DNA from: Protea cynaroides
Taxonomy: Eukaryota; Streptophyta; Magnoliopsida; Proteales; Proteaceae
DNA: 64,000 nucleotides
Direction: 5' to 3'
Assembly: GCA_028583415.1 (NCBI GenBank)
Contig: CM053269.1
Location: forward strand, 28,524,254-28,588,253
A program made the position numbers and the translations under genes. Positions within the stretch are counted from its first letter, which is position 1, and the number at the start of each line of letters is the position of its first letter. Of the stretch, positions 12,575-24,963 are shown one piece after another. The notes beneath the pieces are model-generated. The model saw nothing but the letters and a program-made list of their open reading frames with translations. It ran no database searches and was not told where the DNA came from.

Positions 12575-13620
12575 TTAAACTTTTGTGAAAGCAAAACTCA
12601 TCCAATGACACAGGCTTTGGCATCCTTTTTTATGCAAGAGATGCCCAAGGACTGCATGATCCGTGTATACAATGACGTGTGATCCTATCAAGTAGGTCCA
12701 AAATTTCTCTAAAGCGAATACAACAGCTAAGAATTCTTTTTTAGTGGTGGTGTAATTAAGTTGTACATCGTTTAGAGTCCTACTTGCATAATAGATCACA
12801 TGGGGTAACTTATTGATCTATTACCCTAGGACAGCCCCTAGTGCAAAATCAGAAGCATCACACATAAGCTCAAAGGGCTCTGTCCATATGGGTGCTTGAA
12901 TGATAAAGGTCATGGTCAAAGCCTTTTTAAGTTGATTAAAACTCTCAAGGTAGGCAACATCAAAGTTAAAAAGCTAGCTTTAGCAAGTAAAGAAGTGAGA
13001 AGGCCAGCAATCTTACTAAAGTCCTTTATGAATCGTCGATAGAAATAGGCATATCGTAGAAAGGAGTGAATGTCCTTAATGGATTTGGGAACAAGTAACT
13101 TTTCAATCAGCTCTACCTTGGCTCTATCAACCATGATCCCCTCTTTGAAAATGTTGTGACTGAATACTATGCCTTGTTTTACCATGAAATGGCATTTTTT
13201 CCAATTTAAAACCAAATTCTTCTCTGTACACCTGGTGAGAACCAAGGAAAGATTATGTAGGTAATAAAAAAAAGTAGACCCATGCACAAAAAAATCATCA
13301 ATGGATACTTCTAAAAATCTATTCTACCAAATCTGAGAAGATGCTCATCATCGACCTTTGGAGGTAGGGACATTGCATAGCCCAAAAGGCATGCATTGGT
13401 CAACATATGTTCCGTAGGGACATGTGAAGGTGGTCTTGTGTTGGTCATCTAAGGCAATGAGGATTTGGTTGTAACCTGAGTATCCATCTAAGAAACAATA
13501 GAACTCATGTCTGGCCAACCTCTCTAACATATGGTCAATGAAAGGCAAAGGGAAGTGATCATTCTACATTGTCGTATTCAGCATTTTGTAGTCTATGCAC
13601 ACTCTCTACCCTGTTTAGAT
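12575..13620 (-). pseudogene. RT-RNase H remnant of Athila-type element E
   Basis: 13348-13548 encodes an RT finger/palm block (MPFIDHMLERLARHEFYCFL, DGYSGYNQI, TTFTCPYGT, MPFGLCN). About 13290-13347 gives a weakened catalytic box read as IDDFFVHG. 12916-13287 gives the RT connection (LVLTRCTEKNLVLNWKKCHF, FYRRFIKDFSKIA). 12575-12799 is RNase H (YYASRTLNDVQLNYTTTKKE, VYTDHAVLGHLL). The wording matches the Athila lineage. The N-terminal RT is cut at 13639 by a family-G LTR, and protease, gag and 5' LTR are not found beyond it. Confidence 0.85.
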
Positions 13621-13639
13621 ACTGGTTGGAATCAACTTA

Positions 13640-14962
13640 TGTAAGACCTTCACTCCACTAACCCGGTCTAACATGGGTTAACGTGTCTTGACAGGTTTTC
13701 CCATCATATCCGAGCCGAAAGAGACTGTCAGATGATAGATCATGCATTAAAGGTACAAAACTGACAACCATAATCTTTTTTCGATCTAATAGGTTGAGGT
13801 TGTTCGGTCCCATGTATTGTGCCACCAAACATGCAATCGATCAAACATAAAACAGACTCTTAGTTAAAGAAAGTTTCCTGGTTTGGTAAGACTACTCTCC
13901 CAATTGGGAGAGGACTCTATTAGGAGGTTACCCCTCTATATAAGTGATCCCACTTCCTCTCACTCTTTTGCTTAATCTACAAACCCTAGAATTGAGATAA
14001 GAGTTGAGAGAAAAAGCTTTGAAGACGAAGAAGGTTGTAAAGGAGAAGAAGGAAGGAGAAAGCTTATACCCACTGTCTGTTTTCAGCAAACATCATCGAG
14101 AAACCAACAATAAATTCTCTCTCGTTAATGTAAGTAGGAGAGGATGTATGTGAGGTTGGACTCATAACCATCAGAGACTGTTAGATAATTTCACTACTAT
14201 ATGAAATGTATTGTCAAATGACCCACAAGGATCTAGTAACAAGGTGGTGAGTAGAACTAGGGTTAGAGTAAAAACCCTAATGTGTCCTCAACCCTAGAAC
14301 AATGTAGGATGAACCCAAAGAAAAGTCAAAGGATTAACTCAAAAGAAACCATAGACAAAAGAACAACCTGTAGGTTGTCCAGTCTGTATGATTGATCGCA
14401 CCTAGAGGGAGAATGGTCAAAGTTCCTGACACTCTCGAAAAGTGTCTCAGGGTTGTTTGGTATGTTGTTTGGTTGGACAATATGCCACACCAGACATGCG
14501 ATCGGACAATGTCTGGAATGACTGTTTGCCAATTCGAACAGTGAATCCAATTACTATAAAATTATCAGAATTAAACCTAACTTAATCCTATTAATTGTCT
14601 AGGATTCATAATCAACCAAAGTAGCTTCCAAGGTCTTGAGAAGAGTCGAGATCACTCAATAGGTGAGGGACAAGACCCCAAACTAATTGGTTAATAACAA
14701 ACTACCTTACTTATTGTTGATATGCGTGTTTATACATATAACATGTCATCCCAATATCTGCTATTATTGCTCATGCATATTTATTTATTCTTATATGATG
14801 TAATTAAGGATGAGCATATGTTTGTGTGTGGTTGGAGTGTTGACTAGGTAGAGGTTGGAGCCTCAAACCATTCACCATACTAACATTTCTGTATAACTGT
14901 TACCTTAGCATGCTTAGTACTTGGCAGGGTATCAAGGGGTGTTGGCTGTATTGGTTGTAGTC
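13640..14962 (+). repeat. Truncated family-G LTR inside element E
   Basis: Starts TGTAAGACCTTCACTCC at 13640, interrupting the RT frame of element E. It shares with other G LTRs the aacccggtctaac and ttttcccatca blocks, the aaaccctagaattgag block (13981), and the caagaccccaaactaattgg / ctcatgcatatttattta blocks (14671-14790). About 1 kb of the 3' half is missing; the hAT remnant follows. Unlike other copies it lacks GGTCGACC clusters; the same positions hold motifs such as GTTCGGTCCCATG and ATGCGATCGGACAATG. Confidence 0.7.
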
Positions 14963-15765
14963 TTATCGTTTGACTCTAACTTTATTAGGCCCAATTTGTT
15001 CTATCACCGGAAAAAGTATATCTCTAAGAAATAACCCTGTCTTAGAAGCACCAGCACACTCAGATGATTGTAAAAAAATTGCTCCTTTTGCTGAATAAGC
15101 AATAACATTAATAAAAGCACGATCCTTCATATCAGTCCACATATCAGACATCAAAGTGCATCCTGAAATACTCCATGACTCTCTTACTGAAGTAACATAT
15201 TCCTCAACTCTTTGTCTTGCTCGTTGTACCAATTTGGTCCTCAATGTAGAATAACTCGGAATAGAATAAGTAGGACCATAGCAAACAGCAGACCTCATCA
15301 TTTGAATGAATGCAGGAGACTGAATAACATTAAAAGAAATATTATTCAATATGAAAAATTGAACCATACCATCATCAACACTGTCCTTATCTTTTTGTTA
15401 AACATTTCACCCACTGATTGTTGTTGAGAACTTGAAGAATCATTTATGGATCTTGTTGTTGGTATTGTTGAACTTTCTCCGATTTTAGCTTTCTTATTAT
15501 CCTTTGATAGAGCAGAGAGTGCCTCAGCTAGCACATTATCTGGCACGTTCGTACATATACCAACATCATTCCCTTTTTTGCATGCCAAGTGATATTTCAC
15601 CCTTGAAATACCACCTGCATATTGATGCCCACAAAATTTGCATCTGAAACGACCCTTTAAGTCATCCACATATTTCCAAAGATCATCTCTTTGTCTAACC
15701 ATATTTAGCCTGATATCATAGGAAAAAGAAAAAATATTTTTTCTTAACCTTAAATCAAATTTCAT
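14963..15765 (-). pseudogene. hAT transposase fragment (BED zinc finger, DUF659)
   Basis: The N-terminal part (15765 to 15346; likely start MVRQRDDLWKYV near 15703) carries a BED-type finger: CKFCGHQYAGGISRVKYHLA followed by KKGNDVGIC. The next part, in another frame (15367 to 14963), matches DUF659 of hAT transposases: IQMMRSAVCYGPTYSIPSY, LMSDMWTDMKDRAFINVIAY, SECAGASKTGLFLRDIL. The two are joined by one frame change near 15350-15370. The protein stops after GPNKV, so the RNase H-like core end and the hATC dimerisation domain are gone. It is a dead fragment. Confidence 0.85.
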
Positions 15766-16349
15766 ATTCCAAAAAAGGAGTAAAAGAGCTTAGGGGAGAG
15801 GACGGGGGAGGGGGGTGTTGTAATGAAGGATTGCAAATGAAAAATCCATAGTAGGAAGGCTTTTCTGTAGAAGCAACTCAAGCTAATGCAATCTGGCAGG
15901 GCGGGCTCTGTAGAAGCAACTCAAGTTTAGACCATTAGGATTTGTTTAACTTAAACTATGAAATTTCACCATACTTTGATTTTGTTTCAAAGGTCTGCAA
16001 TCATGCTGATCTAATCTTTATTATAAATTTTGATTGAAGATTTTTAGATCACATTATGGAGTGTAATTTTTTTGTTTTTTTCTTTTTGATACAAATTATG
16101 AAGTGTAACTTACACAATAGACACCAACATGGAGAAAATTACCACTCATAGATCAATTTATGTCTACATTACCAACATAAATGATCAATAAAGTGAGAGA
16201 GAGAAGAATAAGACAAAATCTAAGTGAGATTTTTTTTTTCTTTTTCAAATTAATGTATTTTAAAATATTATGAGATATGTGAGGTCATCATGATAAAGAC
16301 AACCACAATTCACAATTTCGATCTTGTCTCGACAAAGTAATGTATAAAA

Positions 16350-16695
16350 TAAAAAAATAATACAAAAAATTATATATGAAATAAAATCGAAATCATAAAG
16401 ATAAAGATCACTTTGTTCTTCGATCGAGATCAATCAAACATATATAATAAAAAATAAAATAAAATAAAAAAATATAAAATACAAAAGTTTTGGGGATCCC
16501 AATCATCCCACGGTGGGATAGAGAAAAAATAATACAACAAATAATATATAAAATAAAACCAAAATTTTAAAATAAACATCACTGATCTTCACTGATCTTC
16601 AGTCAGATCAATCAAAGACATATAATAAAAAATAAAATAAAAAAAAATAAAATACAAAAGTTTTGGGGATCCCAATCAACCCACGATGGGATAGA
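16350..16695. repeat. Two-copy tandem repeat, about 173 bp
   Basis: Copy 1 (about 16350-16524) and copy 2 (about 16525-16695) share aataaaataaaa tracts, the block caaaagttttggggatccca followed by atca(t/a)cccac, and ggtgggata/gatgggata at the end. The second copy has a further gatcttcact duplication. Confidence 0.75.
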
Positions 16696-17219
16696 AAAAA
16701 TAATAATAAATTGTAGGGTACTTTCACATTACCTCTGTTTAGACTTCAGGGTCTTCGCCACTGTTTAGAGTTTAGACTTCTGTTTAGACTTCAGGGTCTT
16801 CCACTAAACAAAAACAGATGAAGAGTGTGAAACAGAAAGAGACGAAGGAAGTTCAGGATGGAAAAAGACCGCCGGAATAAGATGAAGCAGCCGCTGACGG
16901 AGGAACTTCAGGATGAAAAAAGAGCCGCCAGAATAAGATGAAGAAGGAGCTCCCGAAAGGTAACTTCAGATCTGAACTTCAAATTTGAAGAAGAAGCCGT
17001 CGGAATATGCAGTTCATAACTTCAGACTTCAGATTTGAAGCAAGAGCCGCCGGATTCCAAAAATCTTTGATGGCCATGAGAGGGAACAGAGGGATTTGGG
17101 GCTTTGTTCTTTCAAGAGGTATTTTAAACAACCCTAACACCTACTAGTTAGAAAAAACTCCACAAACTCCACGGCTCTATGTGTTTTTTTGTTTTTTTTT
17201 TTTTCAAATTAATGATGCT

Positions 17220-17269
17220 GTATTATACTCGTTTAATACTTGAATACGCGTATTAAATGAGTATAATAC
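17220..17269. repeat. Inverted repeat with 20-bp arms
   Basis: Left arm gtattatactcgtttaatac (17220-17239) and right arm gtattaaatgagtataatac (17250-17269) are reverse complements at 19 of 20 positions, separated by a 10-base loop. It lies near the supposed hAT terminus. Confidence 0.9.
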
Positions 17270-17392
17270 GTTTCAATTTTTTGAAATATACTTTTAACGA
17301 ATCTAAACATATATACGTAAAAAATCCATAAAAATCCGGCCAAAAATACGGTACGCGTATAATATGCGTATTAAACACGAATTTACTAACTA

Positions 17393-19730
17393 TGGTCACA
17401 CCCCAATTCTGGTCTAACCAGAATGGTGTGATGAACCGCCAATAAACCAACGGTTCACCCAGGATCGCGTATAGCTCATACCCACCATATCAATCCACAC
17501 ACACATTCCACATTAATAATCAGAGGTAATAAACAAATAAGTGGAAGTCTTACAGATAATGAACTGAGAGTCTAACAGTGATAAATAAGTACTTAATTTA
17601 ATTATCTCTAAACCACAAGATATAAAAATAAATAATCAATTACATATCTGATGTTCAAATTATAACTAAACTTAGGTAAAAACACATTGGTTGCACTCGC
17701 ATGATGAATCATGCGCATCTTCTTTAGCTTCTACGTCCATCGCAGCAACGTGTCCATACGTCGATGCATTCATATATTCTTCAACAGTAGGACCTGCATC
17801 ATCAACTAAAAATATTCGACGTCGAAAGGGTGAGCTCACATCACGACTCAGTAAGCAAACAAAACAATGCAACAAGCATATGCATGCATTCAATCCATAT
17901 CTTTGGTTTGGTTATAAGTTTGCAATATGCTATAGAAAGGTTTGGTGGCCGCCGCACCTCTATCCACGAGTGTGTGAATCTACCCAATGGATCAAACACT
18001 ATTGTCGTCCCATATGCACCCACCATGGAATAGAGATAGAGCTAAAGTATCTGAATCAAACACTACCAACACTTCCCCAGATGCCCTACCCATACCAACA
18101 CTTAAGTCCCTATTGGAGAGGCTTGTAAACTGGACTCGCAACTAACCAATCCTAATGCCAAACAGTGGATCCAAGGCCTCACCCCAGTATCCCTCAATAC
18201 GTCCATAGAGAGATCTAAGGCCCCCTGACAGAGTCAGAGACCACACAGTCCGAAACCACCTTCCCTGATGCCCTACGATGTAATAGTTCTGCTAAGGCAA
18301 TGGCGATACGACGATGTTAGTGGGCAAGACTTGAGTAGAGATAGAGCTAGAGTCTAGTGACGAGATCGAAGACCACCATGCCATGTCCTCCCCCTAATGC
18401 TCCACTTGCATCCAACACACCAACCACACATATACATTCACATGCCTATTCTTAGCATCATCATCATCATCATCATGTTATAAATAAACGAAATTAAATA
18501 TGCATGAACAGTAATAGTAGGAGTATTGGATGACATGTGAGATGCACATTACAAACATACAAGCATAGAATCAATCATGGCATTGGACTCAATAAAAATA
18601 AACAGTTTGTTATTTACCAATTAGTTTAGGTCTTGTTTCCACACCTGTTAGCAATATTCGATCTTCTTTCAAGCCTTAAAATTCTCTTTCAATCAATTTA
18701 ACAACCTAAAAATTATATGAATTTAAGTTAGGGTTCATATGTAACATGTTACAGTAGTCGAAAATCGAAACGGAGCACTGATAGGTGTCTGGTTGGTCCT
18801 ATGGTCTCATACTGTATCAACCTTACTACCTATGGTCGATACCCTACAGTCGCATATGGTGCGATCGTAGCTGCAACCATATAGTTTCTGAAATCTTCCC
18901 GAATGTCTATGGTCGATCATCTGGTCATGCTGGTCATGCTATGGTCGATCGTAGCTGTGACCTTGAGATTTTTGGTCACAGACTACTTGCAATTCGAGTA
19001 CTTCCTGGGTCAATTCTTCTAATCTTCAATGGAGTTTATTCTAAAGTTATCCTATGGCTATTATTAGTAGTTTCTTATCAACCCTAATCATCAAATTCAC
19101 TCCTCATGGTTCTCCTTGGGATTTTCTCAAGGAAATCACATAGATCATAATAGGTTGATATTGCCTATCTTCCATAGGAGTCTTATTCCTTAGAGTTTAC
19201 ATCTCCAGAGATTCGTTTCATACCTTTGCCTGTGATAGAGAGCCAATCTCTTCTCAGTAAATTTCTCTCCTTAGCTTTTTCTTCTTCTCCTTTTCTTCCT
19301 TCTCTTTCTCTAGGATTTACTAATGTTCTAAAAGAGTGAAAAAGGGTTGAGGGATGTCCTTTATATAGAGAAAAACTCTTCATATAGAGTCTTCTTTCAA
19401 TTAAGAAAGCAATCCCTTAGTTTAGGAAAGTTTTCAAAACTCAGAGTCTGATCTGGGGTCTCATGGTCGATCATACGGTCGCATAAACCATTGACCGTAG
19501 GGTCGAAATCATCGACCATGGGGTTCTGGATTTGAGATTTTTGTTCGCTTCCTTATGGTCGATCATACCTACCTAGGTATGCGACTGTAGGTATGTTTTC
19601 AGTGTTTTTAACTCAATTCTCATACCTAGTTTGTGATCTATCTTCATATGCTCGGTCTACTTGGTCCAGGAATAATGGGAAGACCTGGCACAACATGGTT
19701 AGACCAAGTTAGTGGAGTGCGGGTCTTACA
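17393..19730 (-). repeat. Solo family-G LTR
   Basis: Complete G LTR of 2338 bp, minus sense: starts TGTAAGACCCGCACTCC at 19730 and ends near 17393 (plus strand tggtcacaccccaattctgg). The minus-strand TATA box TATATAAAGGACATCC is near 19359-19368. GTCG motif clusters lie at about 19465-19600 and 18790-18975. Three diverged subrepeats start at agagatagagctaaag-like words (18029, 18206, 18333). It is flanked by CTAT on both sides, a possible worn target duplication. It abuts gypsy D, whose coding strand is opposite, so it is not D's own LTR. Confidence 0.8.
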
Positions 19731-20440
19731 CTATATGCCACTTACATGCTTGAGGGAGAGAGAAAACCACTAATGGAGATCTACTCGTACCTATCTGATG
19801 ACCAAGCATGCTCAGGTGACTTGGGCTATATTCAAGGAGACATTCTTCAAAAAGTACTACCCTAGGAGCTTCTGAGATCAGATGGAGAGGGAATTTCTAA
19901 ATCTATACCAGGGACAGATGACTATGGATGTCTATCAGCAAAGGTACATGGAACATTCTTCTTTGCACCTGCCAGCATGCAAGAAGAAGCTACAAAGACT
20001 TGATAGTTCACCATGGGACTGAGAGGCAGTATCCGTAAGCACGTGCTAGGTCTAAAAAAGAGCATTTTCAATGAAATAGTATAGATTGCTCATGTTCTGG
20101 AATCTAGTCAGAATGAAATCTTTTCCCCTTAGAACCATGGACTAAAAAGGCCTAATAATGATATATTGATTAACGAAAACTCAAAGCCTTTCAGACCATT
20201 TAGGCCACAAACAACGATAGGACCAACTAAGGCCACCACAACCAATGCACAACAAGAAGGTGGACAGGTTGGGAATATTAAGTGCTATAACTACAACCAG
20301 ATGGGGCACTACGCACAGACTTGCCCTCGGCCTAAGAAGCAATTGCAACAAAGAAAGATGTACGCTGTAATCTCTGAAGATGCAGTCGAATCATGTAATG
20401 TGGTTACAGGTATGACTTAACCTTTATTTATAGTAGACTT
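19731..20440 (+). pseudogene. gag fragment of gypsy element D
   Basis: Begins in mid-gag (frame reading YATYMLEGER), continues with VTWAIFKETFFKKYYPRSF near 19815-19870, and ends with a zinc knuckle in 20166-20420: CYNYNQMGHYAQTC. The second Cys of the CCHC knuckle is Tyr here, so zinc binding is lost. Same lineage as element A, whose knuckle is CYNCNQVGHFSREC. The N-terminal half of gag and the 5' LTR are missing at the junction with the solo LTR. Confidence 0.85.
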
Positions 20441-21850
20441 GTGTGAGCATGTAGACTAAACATAGGTAAAACTACAGGTACTATAATTATAGCTTGTGCA
20501 CCCGACAGAGTTCTCTTCAACTCTAGGGTCACCCATTCTTTTGTGTCCGTCTCGTTTAGGGAGAGATTATACATTTCCGTCAGACCTTTAGACTAGAAAT
20601 TATTAGTGCGATCACCTTTGGGACTAGATGTAGTGTTAGATGAATGCTATAGACAGTGTCCAGTTCGTATTGATGGACGGGATTTGGAAATAAACCTAGT
20701 TTGACTCAAAATGGTAGACTTCAATGTTATTTTATGGATAGACTGGTTAGCTCAACGCTCGACCAAGTTGCTATGTGCCAAGAAGAAGTTGTCGTTTAAG
20801 GGCAAAGATGGCATAGAATTTAATTTCATTGGAAGCAAACTGCCTAGGAAGTGTAAGCTCATCCTTTCTACTCTCAAGGCGAAGAGGTGTCTCTAAAAGG
20901 GCAGAATTAGCTACCTTGTATCAGTAGTGGATGTTACCATATAAGCACCGTGGATGGAAGACATGGAAGTAGTGTGAGAGTTTTGTATGTGTTTCCAAAA
21001 GACCTCGCCGAGTTGCCACCAAATCGGGCGATCGAGTTTGTGATAAATCTCTTACCAAGGTCAACAGCAGTGTCTAAGGCACCCTATAGAATGGTTTGTA
21101 CGGAACTAAAGACTCAACTTTAGGATTTGTTGGATAAGAGTTTCTTACAACCGAGTATATCGCCATGGGGGGCACCAGTGCTGTTCATGAAGAAGAAAGA
21201 CAGCAGTGTTCACTTATGCATTGATTATCGATAATTGAATAAGCTCACTATCAAGAATCAATATCTATTACCTTGGATTAATGACTTGTTCGATCAGTTG
21301 CAAGGTGTAAAGTTCTCTAAGATCAATCTTTAGTCAGGTTATTATTAGTTAAAGATCAAGGATGGTAACATTCCTAAGACAGCATTCAGAACCAAGCATG
21401 GACACTATGAGTTCCTGGTTATGTTGTTTGGATTAACCAATGCCCCTTGCATCGTTTATGGAGCTTAAGAACCTGGTATTTCATGACATGTTGGACACTT
21501 CGAACATAGTTTTCATAGATGATATTTTGGTCTACTCCAAGGACAACGAGACTCATGCAACATATCTTAGAGCAGCCTTACAACGGCTAAAATGGGAGAA
21601 GCTTTCTACTAAGTTCAAGAAGTGTGAGTTCTGGTTGAATGAAGTAACCTTATTGGGCCACATAGTATTGTCAAAAGGAATAAAAATGGATCCCAATAAG
21701 ATCGCAATTGTAGGGTGGGAAGCACCTATGAACGTTGTAGAGATAAGAAGTTTCTTGGGATTAGCTGGCTACTACAGATGATTTGTAGAGGACTACTCAA
21801 GGATCCCAATACCTTTTACCATGCTAACCAAGAAAGGAGAGAAGTTTGAT
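20441..21850 (+). pseudogene. Protease-RT remnant of gypsy element D
   Basis: The protease active-site region near 20505-20560 reads LFNSRVTHSF where element A has LFDSGATHSF, so the catalytic Asp and Gly are replaced. 20711-20896 carries the protease flap region (MVDFNVILWIDWLA). RT runs about 21130-21790: a stop breaks the LCIDYR box, but VFIDDILVYSK (the FIDD form of the YxDD catalytic box) is intact in 21440-21781, followed by KKCEFWLNEVTLLGHIV and RSFLGLAGYYR. Multiple stops and frame changes. Confidence 0.85.
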
Positions 21851-22921
21851 TGGACCGAAAAGTATGAGAATGTTTCCAGACTTTGAAGTCGAAGTTGATA
21901 TTGGCTCCCATCTTAACCATTCCAGCACCAGGCAACCATTTACCTTATACATAGATGCCTCAGAATTGGGTTTGGGGTGTGTTCTAATGCAAGGTGAACA
22001 AGTGACTACCTATACCTCAAGCAAAATAAAGGAGCATGAGAAAAATTACCTTACACATGACTTGGAGTTAGCAGTGGTGATTTATGCAATTAAGACTTAG
22101 AGACACTACTTGCACGGTGAGAAATTTTAAATCAAGTCAGCCCATAAGAGCCTCACCTATTTCTTTACTCAGAAGGATCTGAACATGAGACAGAAAAGGT
22201 GGTTAGAGTTGCTAAAGGATCATGACTACGATATTTAGTATCATCTAGGTAAGCCTAATGTAGTAGCGAATGCTTTGAGCAGGAAAGGAATACTGAAGCC
22301 AAAAGGAGGACCTAGTACGAATGCCACTCTGTGTTATGTGGCATAGACTTCTGAAAGGAATGAAGTGCAACATGTATTGGAATCTTCAGATGACCCGATA
22401 GAGCAAGGGTTGATACACAAGTTTTCATTTATGTTCACCACATTGAAGATCCTACCAGATCCGACGAACGCGGTGAAAGCAACAATTTTACAAGACCCGT
22501 ATCTAAGGATAGTTCAAGAGTACTTAGAAAAAGGTAAACCAAACCCTAACTTTACCTTGGATGCGAAGAAGATACTAAGATACAGAGGCAGGTTGTGTAT
22601 ACTTGAAAGTGAAGATTTAGACCTCAGAGATAGAATAATGAGAGAAGCTCATTCTACTCTTTATTCATTACATCCTGAAGCACCAAGATGTACCATGATC
22701 TGAAGAGACTGTACTGGTGGAGATGATTGAAAGTAGACATAGCTAAGCACATGTTTCAATGTTTAAATTGTTAGTAAGTAAAGGTCGAAAGATAGAGACT
22801 AGCAGGTTTACTACAACCATTGCTAGAACCAACATGGAAATGGGACTACATCATTATAGACTTTGTCATTGGGTTACCATTGACTCCCCGATCCGTCGAC
22901 ACAGTCTGGGTGACTGTACAT
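21846..22921 (+). pseudogene. RNase H and 5' integrase remnant of element D
   Basis: RNase H at 21846-22300: LYIDASELGLGCVLMQGEQV, EKNYLTHDLELAVVIYAIKT then stop, HKSLTYFF, MRQKRWLELLKDHD. The integrase N-terminal region follows (22365-22703: TLYSLHPEAPRC in the HHCC region) and the catalytic core starts with WDYIIIDFVIGLP near 22840-22875. The frame is cut by element C immediately after TVWVTV, with the target duplication TACAT at 22917-22921. Confidence 0.85.
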
Positions 22922-23524
22922 TGATATGAATTAATTGTGTATGTAACCGCAAGTGCATGGTATCTTGTAGTAATGGATCGATCCCAGGGAGGAATTGCTA
23001 TTATCCTAATTCAAATAAGACAAAGTGTACCAAATGGATTTGAATGAATTAACCACCCTAATTACTTCAAATAAAAATTAATCACGCCACAACAACGATA
23101 ATTATCAATTTATAATGGTACAAAAATTTACGAAACCACTAACCATAAGGTAATACAGATCTATTGCAAGAAAGGAATGAAATTAAAAGTAAAAGAATGT
23201 AAGAAAAACTTATCTCGATAGAAAATTTCTTTGTCGTTGCTCGTCGTCTTGTTATCACTCAAAGGCGATGTGCAAACGATTACAAAGGGAGCATTCTCCC
23301 CTAAATTAAATTAGTAATGGGGTACAACCTATATTTATCTACCCTACTACAGAGTTCTAAATCTGAAATTAAAACTTAAAAAATAAATAAATAAATAAAC
23401 TTAAGCAAGAAGAACATAACTTGAAAAGAAAAAACTAAGAATCTCAAACTCTCTCATAAATTCTTAAAACTAAAAAAAAAAACTCATAATAGAATTCTTG
23501 GATGGTTTTCCTATTGTTGAGCAT

Positions 23525-23622
<98 letters not shown>

Positions 23623-24186
23623 TGAGTAAAGATCACAATCAATATTTACAATTGGATTACAAGAGATTTTGTGGAGATAATTTTGGTAACCAAATTCCAA
23701 TCTTGTAGGTTCATTGTATGTGGACGATTCTTAAGTAGAAAAATTCTTGCACCAACTCATCATATCTTTAGCATCATTATCTCTTCTTAAAAACTTTCAT
23801 AATCGATTGGAGCTTTTCATTCTTCCATGCCATGCCAATCTTTTAAATTTGATTCCAAATAAATAAGGAATATTTTCTCAAGAGAATGAAATCTTTCACA
23901 TGAGATTGGACTACTCTTTGACTTGGTCCAAGACTGATCTTATACACAAAATTCATGGCTCTCCTCATAAAATTTATCTTATGTCGGGCTGCTGAGTTGA
24001 CTGGGTGAGTTAACTGAACAGGATCACCAAAAATTCATAAAATGATATTTTCAAGCTTAAATTTCTTCATTCTTTCACCTACACCCAACAAACATAAAAT
24101 CAACATTAAATACCCGAGAAACATCATAAATAGAATAAGAGATGTGCATTTTATGCCCTAAATTCACATATAAAATGTGTTCATCA
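22922..24186 (-). repeat. 3' LTR of element C
   Basis: 1265 bp, TGATATGAATT...TTCATCA on the plus strand. It matches the LTR of element E and its last 182 bp match 26919-27100. The inner flank aaattcccccacacttg (24187-24203) is the complement of the polypurine tract AGTGTGGGGGAATT, fixing the minus orientation. Confidence 0.92.
23525..23620. repeat. (CA)n(TA)n compound microsatellite
   Basis: About 12 CA units run into about 36 TA units within the LTR of element C. The homologous site in element E holds only about 22 TA units. Confidence 0.95.
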
Positions 24187-24902
24187 AATTCCCCCACACT
24201 TGAACTTTGCTAGTCCCGAACAAAGAAAAATATAAAAAATAAAATAAAATAAAATCCTAACTCACTTTCGTAGGAATCACGATTACACTTAGCACATGCA
24301 ACAAGCCTTTAAAACCCTAGGTCACCCCTAGTGGACGAGTTGTGTCTCGTGAGTGTTTTCAGAGAATAAACACACAAAATTTATATAGAAATTTTAAATT
24401 TTAATTTTGGTATTAAGGAAAGAGAGCATTCACACATCCTATTAGTCAAGACACTCAACTTGGGATCAAGAAAACATAGAAACCCCCACACTTGAGCTTT
24501 GTTACCTCATATGATTTAAACACTAAGGTTGCATCTCAATTAGGAAACCTTGTTATATCTTTTAAACATATATCTCCTTAGGATGAACCCTTTGTAACAT
24601 ACTGGTAACCAAGACCCAAGAATAGCTTTCAATACTTGTATTTCACATTTTTTTTTCTTTATTTCTTCCTCTTTAAGCTATTCCACTACAATTGGCTTGA
24701 GAAGTGCAGGTGGTTATGCATTCCATGTTAGTATGTACCTTTGCTTTTGGCATATATCATTAAGGACATTGATGGTAAAGAGTACCTTTTTTTTATTTTT
24801 AGATGAGAGCTGTATTCAAGGAATTTCAATCAAGACACCTCGCTTCCTGAGGCGGAATGTCCTGTCTAATACCAAGAACAAAAAAAACTTATTTTCTTAT
24901 TA

Positions 24903-24963
<61 letters not shown>

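Larger units (their letters stand above)
15766..17392 (-). mobile_element. Probable 5' region of the hAT element
   Basis: No gene. AT-rich DNA upstream (in minus-strand sense) of the hAT frame. It contains a two-copy tandem repeat (16350-16695), a set of short gacttcagggtcttc / ggaacttcaggatg repeats (16740-17060) and a 20-bp-arm inverted repeat (17220-17269) followed by related TATACGCGTA/GTATAATATGCG words. Subterminal word repetition of this kind is usual near hAT ends, and the outer end would read CATAGTTAGTAAATTCG on the minus strand. The matching 3' end is missing, so the boundary is inference. Confidence 0.45.

Noticed and set aside
17691..18128. 145-codon plus-strand frame in a G LTR
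   Set aside because: Parallel frames occur in several G LTR copies only because the LTRs are similar; no domain, and frames are not kept intact between copies.
18029..18350. Regularly repeated gagatagagcta words as a CRISPR-like array
   Set aside because: The units are long, diverged and tandem, lie in a plant LTR, and have no unique spacers of constant size.
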